From Paraburkholderia ferrariae NBRC 106233 (GTDB lineage Bacteria; Pseudomonadota; Gammaproteobacteria; Burkholderiales; Burkholderiaceae): a stretch of DNA of 64,000 nt. The position numbers and the translations under genes were made by a program. The notes beneath the pieces were generated by a model, which searched no databases, had not been told where the DNA came from, and saw only the letters and a list, made by a program, of their open reading frames with translations. Below are positions 18,037 to 24,696 of the stretch, in pieces; within the stretch, counting starts at the first letter, position 1, and each line of letters starts with the position of its first letter. Location: contig NZ_BAYB01000008.1 in the NCBI RefSeq assembly GCF_000685035.1, forward strand, positions 341,255 to 405,254, read 5' to 3'.

Positions 18037-19274
18037 GTTTGTTTCTGGCATACCAGTGCAACCAGGTCATCGCCTTCCTGCGCGATAACGAGCTGGGGTT
18101 CGTTCATAAGTGCTGCGTTTGCAGCGGCCAGCGTTGTCGCAAGCCACGCGCGTGCCGCACCAGCATTGCCAACCGTCTCATCTACGTTGACGGGCCTCAT
18201 CAGGTGTCCAAACCGGCACGATGATCGAATGGTCCTCGAGGCATCCTTGCCAAGTCCGGTGCGCCATGTCGTTCCGGTCTCGTCGAACGATGTCCTTCCC
18301 CAACGGACGGCAAGCTTCAGTACGTCCGCCACGTTTCCCGAGGCTCCACGCGCCGGGCGATGGATGCGTAGTGCAGGCTTGTCGTTCATCTGTCCGGCAA
18401 CAGCAGGACTGCCAACAAGCAGCATCGACGCGGCCTCCGCGACTCCGTTAGCAAGCACCTCACTTGCTGCCTTACGCAACTGGACAGCAACGAGAAGACG
18501 AACGACATCAGGGCGAGCTCCGTCGTGCCACGAATCGGCATGGAATAGCGAAAGTTCCCTGGTCGCGGGATTCACCTCGACGCGCAACGACGGAAATTTT
18601 TCTTTCAGAAGCGACTGCAGACGTGCAACCCATGTGGCAGGCTGCAGTACAGTGTCAATGCAAAAGTCCACACTCATTGACACTCTCCGGGGAAGCTGAA
18701 GAATCTGGGGGGCCAGGTCTCTCATCAACTCGTTCAGTAGCCATTCACAGACTTCCGTCTGACGCGCATGTTCGGTCCGGGTGTTACCCCCATAGAACCG
18801 CTTGCCCGGTATCTCGAGCCAACGGGCCATCACGTCGGTGTTGGGCCTGACCTGGCTGGAAGCCGGACACAGTTTTGTTTTCCCATCAACCAGATCTTCG
18901 ACGGAATTTTCCTCCTCGCTGGACGAAAATCTCCAGGCGTGTCCCAGAACGGCCAACGGCTGACTTGAAAGGTCGTGACGCTGCTTTTCAATGTCATCGG
19001 CGGTCCGGTTTGTAGCCAGTGCGGCGTTGATGCGCACGTATGTCCAGGCGAATCGGCAAGCTAGCAGAAGCCCCCACGTCAGGACGGGAAGTACGGCCGC
19101 ACGAAACCAGAACCCGGCTGTGTTCGTTGGCTTGCCAGCAGGCCAGACGAAAATGGTCAGCAACGCACTCGCCCCAAGCATGAGGCAAAGCAGAAGTGCC
19201 CAGACGAGAATAGACGGGTGCGATACTTCCGGGACCCTGGCTCGCGGCGGAATGCGCACAAAATCAACGGGCAT
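18033..19274 (-). CDS. T6SS-associated membrane protein of unknown function (partner of PAAR genes)
   Basis: 413 residues, no function recognised. It starts MPVDFVRIPPRARVPEV, then has two membrane segments (about 22-45 and 55-77) separated by WPAGKPTNTAGFWFR. A soluble domain of about 330 residues follows. The gene begins 4 bases after the PAAR stop and ends overlapping tssM (ATGA), so it is embedded in the T6SS operon and probably works at the membrane complex or in effector loading (inference). Two truncated copies of its 5' part occur at 22180-22653 and 23542-23814, each again 4 bases after a PAAR gene. This is the only full-length copy. Relative to copy 2 it carries about 66 extra residues (about 103-169). 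Confidence 0.8.
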   Translation of the reverse strand: MPVDFVRIPPRARVPEVSHPSILVWALLLCLMLGASALLTIFVWPAGKPTNTAGFWFRAAVLPVLTWGLLLACRFAWTYVRINAALATNRTADDIEKQRHDLSSQPLAVLGHAWRFSSSEEENSVEDLVDGKTKLCPASSQVRPNTDVMARWLEIPGKRFYGGNTRTEHARQTEVCEWLLNELMRDLAPQILQLPRRVSMSVDFCIDTVLQPATWVARLQSLLKEKFPSLRVEVNPATRELSLFHADSWHDGARPDVVRLLVAVQLRKAASEVLANGVAEAASMLLVGSPAVAGQMNDKPALRIHRPARGASGNVADVLKLAVRWGRTSFDETGTTWRTGLGKDASRTIRSSCRFGHLMRPVNVDETVGNAGAARAWLATTLAAANAALMNEPQLVIAQEGDDLVALVCQKQT

Positions 19275-19536
19275 GGAGTTACCGGACCTTTGCGCCGTCA
19301 GTCGAGGCTATCAGGACACTGCCGCACTGCGTTGCGTCACCATCTCTCGACAAAGGCGTACCAGCGTCTTTCATGCTGCTGCTTCCTTCAATGATTTCGT
19401 TGTCGCCGTGGATTGGGCAGGATACAAGGATGCCAACCTTCGCTGTCCGCCGTCCCTTCACCTTGATACGGTCGGAGCCTGAAAGAACCTTGCCACCGTG
19501 GCTTGTGCTGTCACCTTCGTATGCAAGTTTTTTCAT
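18675..19536 (-). repeat. Direct repeat R1: PAAR gene plus 5' part of the membrane-protein gene
   Basis: Near-identical DNA recurs at 22256-22915 (R2) and 23582-24076 (R3). R1 is the resident, complete version continuing into tssM. R2 matches from GACACTCTCCGGGG (18675 on) but lacks about 198 bases corresponding to 18770-18966. All three end exactly at the PAAR start codon. Confidence 0.85.
19279..19536 (-). CDS. PAAR-domain spike-tip protein, copy 1
   Basis: 85 residues, MKKLAYEGDSTSHGGKVLSGS, with the PAAR-type repeats: GDSTSHGG near the start, VSCPIHGDNEIIEG in the middle, DGDATQCGSVLIAS at the end. Histidines and cysteines are placed to bind the zinc ion that sharpens the tip. PAAR proteins cap VgrG trimers and carry effectors. 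Copies 2 (22658) and 3 (23819) differ only by a few residues (V/I at residue 34, KG/RG at 27-28). It sits between an immunity-type gene upstream and the membrane-protein gene 4 bases downstream. The 175 bases before it (19537-19711) are AT-rich without a recognisable gene. Confidence 0.92.
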   Translation of the reverse strand: MKKLAYEGDSTSHGGKVLSGSDRIKVKGRRTAKVGILVSCPIHGDNEIIEGSSSMKDAGTPLSRDGDATQCGSVLIASTDGAKVR

Positions 19537-19711
19537 CTTTTAACAGTCCCAGGTCTATCGACCTGATTCACACTAAAAATTGATTCAATGTACTATGCGC
19601 AATCAGAATTAGAGCCTTATATTGTCATCCTCGATCGCCATCCACATTAAAGTACTGCACATTCAATTTTTATCAAGCAATCCTTATCATGATAACAATT
19701 CTTTCAATCTA

Positions 19712-20506
19712 CTAATTTCTATTATTTTCTTGCACGTTGGCATCCAATGCATGACACATTAGCCACATTACTAAGGGCTTCGTCTCGCCAGAATACTCAA
19801 CTTGGCACCATCCCGCAGTAGCCTTATCAACAGTGACCCGATCCCTTTCGATCAAATATTTTCTTGTCTTGCTTTTAACGTTAGGATCTTCAAAAAGATA
19901 GCTCTTACTCTTCAATCTTACAGAAATAGGCTCGTCGTCACTCATCAGCGTGGCAAAAGGGGAATTCATTGCCTGCTGAACATCACTCTTTGATTTGTAA
20001 GGATATTCATAAATCTTCTTTCGCCCATCCGATACCCAGCTGTAATCGGCCCCAAACCACTCAGAAGCGCGCTCATCACGACGCAAAGTGTTCCCAAACG
20101 GGTCAAAGACAGCAACGGAGTAGAATTTACCGGACGAATTCGGCTCCACGAGAGATTCTCGTATATCCATAGAATGAATTACGAATATCTCCTCTCGATG
20201 ACCGTGATCTGCCGTCAATGAAAACGCGTCAACAATCTCACCAGGCGTATCATCATAAAGGAGCCCCCGTCCTTCCGCCTTCACGGGGGCGTTCCCATTG
20301 GGGATGTAGTATAGCGAAATTGCGTCGGCACCGATTTGCGTCCCAGTCTTAGGGTTTAGCACCGGTTCCTGAACAAAGCAAATCGTCCCAACTTTAATGT
20401 CCAGCGGCGGATAGCTTTGCTGCCCATGAATATCGGCACATGTACTTTTCGCAAATGCCGAACCGCATATCAAAATAATCACCCAAAAAAGCAAGCTTTT
20501 AATCAT
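19712..20506 (-). CDS. Putative periplasmic immunity protein (imm4), SH3-like C-terminus
   Basis: 264 residues from the ATG at 20506, starting MIKSLLFWVIILICGSAFAKSTC, a signal peptide cut after AFA. The start overlaps the end of the broken effector gene by 8 bases, the usual effector-immunity arrangement. The C-terminal part (KSYLFEDPNVKSKTRKYLIERDRVTVD... then WLMCHAL) resembles the end of the 21233-22171 protein and looks like a bacterial SH3 fold. The gene is AT-rich compared with the T6SS core, suggesting acquisition. The role is inferred from position and export, since the toxins here attack peptidoglycan in the periplasm. No named family was recognised. Confidence 0.65.
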   Translation of the reverse strand: MIKSLLFWVIILICGSAFAKSTCADIHGQQSYPPLDIKVGTICFVQEPVLNPKTGTQIGADAISLYYIPNGNAPVKAEGRGLLYDDTPGEIVDAFSLTADHGHREEIFVIHSMDIRESLVEPNSSGKFYSVAVFDPFGNTLRRDERASEWFGADYSWVSDGRKKIYEYPYKSKSDVQQAMNSPFATLMSDDEPISVRLKSKSYLFEDPNVKSKTRKYLIERDRVTVDKATAGWCQVEYSGETKPLVMWLMCHALDANVQENNRN

Positions 20507-21236
20507 CCGTACACCCTGACGAAAAAAATTCATCAACGAAGGCACCGTTTGCATTTGGCGCAATTTTCTTCGTGAAGTCTTTAGTCAATATGATTGACGC
20601 ACCGCACCTCTTACAAATAAGATTTTTGGCAGTGAAATTTCCGACCAAAGCAACCGGGTGGATATGAAAAACGTCCGAACCCGGAAATCCCGACACACCA
20701 GCCGTGACCTCATCCCACCACACGAGATTGGTGATGCGCTTCTTTTCCTCTTCGTGCTCCGGTTTCGGCCCGGTGTGCTGCTCAATCGCACTGATCAGTT
20801 CCTGCCACTTCGCCGGGTTGGCCCACTCACTCTCGTGCTTCGGAATCAGGCGCGAGGCCCGGAAGGCAACCCAGGGGAAACCGGAGTCCTGCGCGCCTTG
20901 CCCAATGCTGGAGAGTTCGTCCGCAGCGTACGCACCGTCGCCCGTCGGGAAAAGCACACCAACTTCGCCATCAGCAATGCTGCGCACCCCACCCTTGAGG
21001 TCCATTGACTGCCCGGCACCCGCCTCGGTGACATGGATGCCGCCGTGCCACATCCCCCCGCTGCTTACCGGGAACGAGCCTGATGATTCCTGTTTCAGAA
21101 GCCGGTACACCTCGTGCTCGTCAGTAAAGTCTGCTGCGGCGCCACGATTGCCTTGTCCCTTCTTGCGAAACGGAAAGGCAAACGTGATTTGCTTCAGGGG
21201 GGGTGTCGGTGTAGCCGCAGACGAACTGTTTGTCAT
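20499..21236 (-). pseudogene. Internally deleted effector gene (effector 4 remnant)
   Basis: A 245-residue frame starting ATGACAAAC at 21236 (overlapping the previous stop, ATGA). Residues 1-92 match the first 92 of the intact effector at 24697 almost exactly, then jump to the segment matching its residues 504-611. A 411-residue block containing the M23-like remainder and the SH3 region is missing in frame. After VALVGNF the sequence changes to a new tip, LICKRCGASIILTKDF followed by APNANGAFVDEFF, which looks like a zinc-knuckle linker and the first helix of another GH19-type domain. It then stops at SSGCTDD after a run of seven T. The catalytic part is absent, so it is almost certainly inactive. 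Confidence 0.82.
20640..21236 (-). repeat. Partial duplicate of the effector gene 24697-27252
   Basis: 20640-20970 corresponds to 25425-25746 and 20973-21236 to about 26972-27252, with only scattered differences. The join (AGCACACC then AACTTCGCC on the plus strand) marks the 1233-base deletion. The near identity implies recent shared origin or gene conversion. Confidence 0.85.
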
Positions 21237-22171
21237 GAGTATCCTATCCAATTACTGGTAGAGCACGCGTTCACATCTTCACAACGAATCCATCGCTCGA
21301 TAATATTTCCGCTCTTCTGACGATACCTTGATGGCATAAACCCCTGCGACAAGCTAGATTCATTCACCAATACCGAATCGCCTTTCACAAGGTAGGCTCT
21401 GGTAACTGATGATTTCTCGGGTTCTGCATAGAGATATGCCTTCTTGGAAATCACTGCGTGGACGACCCACGCGTCCGACTCAACTGGCGCCACGTGGATA
21501 GATGTGCCTTTCCGGCCACTACTCAGGATCTTCTTCAGCTTGGCGGCGTTTTCGGTGTCTCCATCCCGCTGCAATTTGACAAGTAGTTTCGAATAGGTGC
21601 TTCTGTTGCCTGCATTCGGTGGGTCGCACGCAAGCAGATTGCCAAATGAGGTACCTTCCGCCAGATAGGCCAAGATTGGCGGCCGTGAAATTTGGTTTCC
21701 GCTTTTGTATTTCGATACGTAAGCCGAATAGGTGTCGGCTACATTAGGTGGACTATCGAAGATCGGCTCAATGTTGATGGACCACTGGTGAGGCGGGTGC
21801 CATTCTCCACCACAGACAGCATCTTGCGCCACATGCACAACGCAACCGTCCTTCATACGCACAAAAGCACACAGATACTCGGTATGCGCAGACACACCGC
21901 TGGAATCGGTGAGATCTCCTTCAGCAGAAAAACTCACGATCGAGTACTGCCTGTCCGGAGACAGACTGTTGGTGCCAAGCTTGTAAAAGTTCAATCCCTC
22001 ATCGAAGGGGGTAAACATCGTGCCATCTGGGCGCTTAAAGCGTAACGGCCGGTAGACGTTGTGCCCGCCATTGGCATACTTTAAAACGCTTGATCCACCC
22101 GACACACTTACTTTAGCCTGAACGCAGGCAGACAGTACTGCCAAGAACATAAATAGGAATTTACGAGTCAT
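21233..22171 (-). CDS. Putative periplasmic immunity protein (imm3), SH3-like C-terminus
   Basis: 312 residues with a signal peptide (MTRKFLFMFLAVLSACVQA, then KVSVSGG). No named family recognised. The C-terminal segment KKAYLYAEPEKSSVTRAYLVKGDSVLVNES and the later RWIRCEDVNAC parallel imm4 (YLFEDPNVKSKTRKYLIERDRVTVD), so the two share an SH3-like end. The start lies 8 bases after a stop codon that ends a short stretch resembling the C-terminus of a peptidoglycan-hydrolase effector (22180-22262), consistent with imm3 being the immunity gene of a lost effector. Its stop overlaps the start of the effector 4 remnant. Confidence 0.62.
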   Translation of the reverse strand: MTRKFLFMFLAVLSACVQAKVSVSGGSSVLKYANGGHNVYRPLRFKRPDGTMFTPFDEGLNFYKLGTNSLSPDRQYSIVSFSAEGDLTDSSGVSAHTEYLCAFVRMKDGCVVHVAQDAVCGGEWHPPHQWSINIEPIFDSPPNVADTYSAYVSKYKSGNQISRPPILAYLAEGTSFGNLLACDPPNAGNRSTYSKLLVKLQRDGDTENAAKLKKILSSGRKGTSIHVAPVESDAWVVHAVISKKAYLYAEPEKSSVTRAYLVKGDSVLVNESSLSQGFMPSRYRQKSGNIIERWIRCEDVNACSTSNWIGYS

Positions 22172-22179
22172 TTGGATTC

Positions 22180-22653
22180 CTACAGTAAGCCGCGAAGTTG
22201 GCTATAACGTTCTACCGCAGAGTTCATGCGGCGTGATGGGCCATAGATCTGAAATTGACACTCTCCGGGGAAGTTGAAGAATCTGGGGGCCAGGTCTCTC
22301 ATTAACTCGTTCAGTAGCCATTCACAGACTTCCGTCTGACGCGCATAAAGGTCGTGACGCTGCTTTTCAATGTCATCGGCAGTCCGGTTTGTAGCCAGTG
22401 CGGCGTTGACACGCACGTATGTCCAGGCGAATCGGCAAGCTAGCAGAAGCCCCCACATCAGGACGGGAAGTACGGCCGCACGAAACCAGAACCCGGCCGT
22501 GTTCGTTGGCTTGCCAGCAGGCCAGGCGAAAATGGTCAACGACGCACCCGCCCCAAGCATGAGGCAAAGCAGAAGTGCCCAGACGAGAATAGACGGGCGC
22601 GATACTTCCGGGACCTTGGCTCGCGGCGGAATGCGCACAAAATCAACGGGCAT
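22180..22653 (-). pseudogene. Truncated, frameshifted copy 2 of the membrane-protein gene fused to an effector tail
   Basis: A 157-residue frame starting MPVDFVRIPPRAKVPEV. It matches the 413-residue protein for about 102 residues, skips 66 residues, rejoins at ARQTEVCEWLLNELMRDLAP, then shifts frame because a run of six C in the complete copy is five here. Homology at DNA level ends near 22256. The following codons read QIYGPSRRMNSAVERYSQLRGLL and stop 8 bases before imm3. That last part resembles the R-x-x-x-Y C-terminal helix of GH19-type effectors, so I read it as the remnant of effector 3 (weaker than the effector 2 tail). The membrane segments remain but the product is unlikely to be functional. 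Confidence 0.75.
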
Positions 22654-22915
22654 GGAGTTACCGGACCTTTGCGCCGTCAGTCGAGGCTATCAGGACACTG
22701 CCGCACTGCGTTGCGTCACCATCTCTCGACAAGGGCGTACCAGCGTCTTTCATGCTGCTGCTTCCTTCAATAATTTCGTTGTCGCCGTGAATCGGGCAGG
22801 ACACAAGGATGCCAATCTTCGCTGTCCGCCGCCCCCTCACCTTGATACGGTCGGAGCCTGAAAGAACCTTGCCGCCGTGGCTAGTGCTGTCACCTTCGTA
22901 TACCAATTTCTTCAT
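22256..22915 (-). repeat. Direct repeat R2: PAAR gene plus partial membrane-protein gene
   Basis: Near-identical to R1 (18675-19536) except for a 198-base internal gap and the loss of one G in a G-run near 22285. The end coincides with the PAAR start codon. Confidence 0.85.
22658..22915 (-). CDS. PAAR-domain spike-tip protein, copy 2
   Basis: 85 residues, MKKLVYEGDSTSHGGKVLSGS, with the same three PAAR repeats and metal-binding residues as copy 1 and apparently intact. It is 4 bases upstream of truncated membrane-protein copy 2 and 37 bases downstream of imm2. It probably can still tip a VgrG trimer, but its matching effector has been lost. Confidence 0.9.
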   Translation of the reverse strand: MKKLVYEGDSTSHGGKVLSGSDRIKVRGRRTAKIGILVSCPIHGDNEIIEGSSSMKDAGTPLSRDGDATQCGSVLIASTDGAKVR

Positions 22916-22952
22916 TCGCTAGCACTCTAGTTCACAGTCAATGACCATCTTT

Positions 22953-23450
22953 CTAGTTGTCAATATCATTCGCAGGAGGCACAGTGCGAATACCTCGAAA
23001 TGCGCGAGGACTTATCGCCTGATAGTCACCCGGGTCGCAAGTCAGATTTGAAATGGTTTTGCCTGACTTCTTTATATATAGACCAGAAGGGAAGCCGCTG
23101 TAAATTACATAATTATATTTTCCAGATTTGAATTTTAAATGCGTGAATTTAGCATTCCCCTGGTCAATATCACTAATAGAGAAAGAATTCCTCGGAGCAT
23201 AAGGGAGATTTGGATACTCTAGCTCGACATGACTTAAGTCGCCAAACCGATATTGAACATAACCATTTTCTGGCGAAATATTTCCTGACGCACAAACTGA
23301 AGCTATTTTTTTTGCGATATGGCAGCTAAAGTACACCTCCTCGTGTGCCTTGCATAAGGTAGTCTCCTCGGCCAATGCTGATGAACAGCCAATGCACGCG
23401 CAGAGTGCCAAAATGAATCGAATTACTCTAATGAAAAAACAAGAAATCAT
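22953..23450 (-). CDS. Putative periplasmic immunity protein (imm2), same family as imm1
   Basis: 165 residues with a signal peptide (FILALCACIGCSSALA before EETTLC). It shares a clear pattern with imm1 at 24213: C-x-A-x-E-x-V/Y-F-x-C in KAHEEVYFSC against NADEAVIFNC, K-K-x-x-S-x-C, a YRFGDLSHVEL/YRLVLSD segment, an N-Y-V/Y-I-Y strand, and a late cysteine in ISNLTCDPG/IANMMCNND. The ATG overlaps the TGA of an effector remnant (23447-23587) by ATGA, so it was translationally coupled to a GH19 effector. AT-rich composition supports horizontal origin. Confidence 0.7.
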   Translation of the reverse strand: MISCFFIRVIRFILALCACIGCSSALAEETTLCKAHEEVYFSCHIAKKIASVCASGNISPENGYVQYRFGDLSHVELEYPNLPYAPRNSFSISDIDQGNAKFTHLKFKSGKYNYVIYSGFPSGLYIKKSGKTISNLTCDPGDYQAISPRAFRGIRTVPPANDIDN

Positions 23451-23587
23451 TTAAAGTCCCCTCTATTCCAAATCGTCTGGAAATTCTCCACTCTGTCACC
23501 GTAACTATCCGTGTGCAAATTCACAACTGCAGTAATCGCGTTCACCTGTTCCGCAGTTGAACCTTGGTCTGCCAGTTCAGTATCCAG
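23447..23587 (-). pseudogene. Orphan C-terminal tail of a lost GH19-type effector (effector 2)
   Basis: A 46-codon open stretch without its own start reads LDTELADQGSTAEQVNAITAVV, then NLHTDSYGDRVENFQTIWN, ending TGA that overlaps the imm2 start. It aligns with the end of the intact effector (LNPTADSGTVENVTQIVNGG then YLDRLARYNRI): the ADxG-T-x-x-x-V-x-x-I/T-V pattern followed by D-R-x-x-x-Y/F. This is the C-terminal end of a GH19 lysozyme/chitinase-fold domain. Its 5' side joins truncated membrane-protein copy 3 at about 23583. It is a recombination scar, not an expressed protein. Confidence 0.78.
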
Positions 23588-23814
23588 GCGAATCGGCAAG
23601 CTAGCAGAAGCCCCCACGTCAGGACGGGAAGTACGGCCGCACGAAACCAGAACCCGGCCGCGTTCGTTGGCTTACCAGCAGGCCAGACGAAAATGGTCAA
23701 CGACGCAGCCTCCCCAAGCATGAGGCAAAGCAGAAGTGCCCAGACGGGAATAGACGAGCGCGATACTTCCGGGACCCTGGCTCGCGGCGGAATACGCACA
23801 AAATCAACGGGCAT
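23542..23814 (-). pseudogene. Truncated copy 3 of the membrane-protein gene
   Basis: 90 residues. The first 77 match the 413-residue protein (MPVDFVRIPPRARVPEV through LLLACRFAW), including both membrane segments. The frame then runs into the effector 2 tail in another register (ILNWQTKVQLRNR) and stops. It begins 4 bases after PAAR copy 3. The soluble domain is gone, so it is probably non-functional, though a two-helix membrane peptide could still be made. Confidence 0.8.
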
Positions 23815-24076
23815 GGAGTTACCGGACCTTTGCGCCGTCAGTCGAGGCTATCAGGACACTGCCGCACTGCGTTGCGTCGCCATCCCTCGACAAAGGCGTA
23901 CCAGCGTCTTTCATGCTGCTGCTTCCTTCAACGATCTCGTTGTCGCCGTGAATCGGGCAGGACACAAGGATGCCAATCTTCGCTGTCCGCCGTCCCCTCA
24001 CCTTGATACGGTCGGAGCCTGAAAGAACCTTGCCACCGTGGCTAGTGCTATCACCTTCGTATGCGAGCTTCTTCAT
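23582..24076 (-). repeat. Direct repeat R3: PAAR gene plus 5' end of membrane-protein gene
   Basis: Closely matches R1 and R2 from TCCAGGCGAATCGG to the PAAR start codon. It is the shortest copy because the junction with the effector 2 tail lies earlier. Three head-to-tail copies within 6 kb make the locus prone to further recombination. Confidence 0.85.
23819..24076 (-). CDS. PAAR-domain spike-tip protein, copy 3
   Basis: 85 residues from the ATG that matches the other copies (an in-frame ATG two codons upstream also exists). The PAAR repeats and metal residues are intact. It is the PAAR nearest to vgrG, lies 136 bases downstream of imm1, and follows the intact effector-immunity pair, so it is the most likely tip partner of effector 1. 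The gap 24077-24212 shows no gene. Confidence 0.91.
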   Translation of the reverse strand: MKKLAYEGDSTSHGGKVLSGSDRIKVRGRRTAKIGILVSCPIHGDNEIVEGSSSMKDAGTPLSRDGDATQCGSVLIASTDGAKVR

Positions 24077-24212
24077 AGACACTTTGCGTTACGTTCGTGT
24101 TGATCTCAGTGAGCAACTGAGGGGACCCTCGCTGATTCAGCCAGGTACCATTAAGCGGACGTGGACAGTCGCCTCATCCCGAATTAGCCCACGAACTCTT
24201 GCATTAGAAATT

Positions 24213-24692
24213 TTATTTTGCGCCAATATTTTTGTAATTTTCACGAGGGAAATTCTGATACGCATCCCGCCTAATTGACGCATCATTATTGCACATCATA
24301 TTTGCAATTTTCAGATCATTATGATATATCACGATGCCAGCTGAAAAAATCGGCCCCTCATCGGTCTTGACAGTTTTATCATAAATATAGTAATTGTAAT
24401 CATTATTCGAAAATCGAATATGACCCTCTCCACCCCCAGCATACGGAATGTTGCTAAAGAAGAATAAATTCGATTTACCGGCATCTGATAGCACGAGTCG
24501 ATATCCTGCTCGACCACCATCCCTATATGTCAGCACATTGTCTTTCTTTGATCTACAAAGTGACGCCGTGGTTTTTTTTAGTTCGCAATTGAATATTACT
24601 GCCTCGTCAGCATTGCACATTCCTTCCGCCCTAATTTTTGCGCCAGAAAATAAACCGAAAATCAACAATACGATGATTTTATAAGCACGCAC
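24213..24692 (-). CDS. Putative periplasmic immunity protein (imm1) for the intact GH19 effector
   Basis: 159 residues from a GTG start at 24692, preceded by AGGAG inside the end of the effector gene and only 4 bases after its stop. The first residues, MRAYKIIVLLIFGLFSGAKIRA, form a signal peptide. An upstream ATG at 24794 is in frame but would overlap the effector by about 100 bases and hide the signal. It is homologous to imm2 (NADEAVIFNC, KKTTASLC, YNYYIYDK, ANMMCNND). Export to the periplasm fits neutralising a peptidoglycan-cutting toxin injected by sister cells. The gene is AT-rich. Confidence 0.75.
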   Translation of the reverse strand: MRAYKIIVLLIFGLFSGAKIRAEGMCNADEAVIFNCELKKTTASLCRSKKDNVLTYRDGGRAGYRLVLSDAGKSNLFFFSNIPYAGGGEGHIRFSNNDYNYYIYDKTVKTDEGPIFSAGIVIYHNDLKIANMMCNNDASIRRDAYQNFPRENYKNIGAK

Positions 24693-24696
24693 AGAG

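Noticed and set aside
19537..19711. Internal promoter before PAAR copy 1
   Set aside because: A TTGATA box is present but no good -10 box stands at 16-18 bases; the AT-richness alone does not support a call.
18033..24076. Transposon or IS as the source of the repeats
   Set aside because: No transposase, terminal inverted repeats or target duplications; repeat ends coincide with gene boundaries and effector remnants instead.
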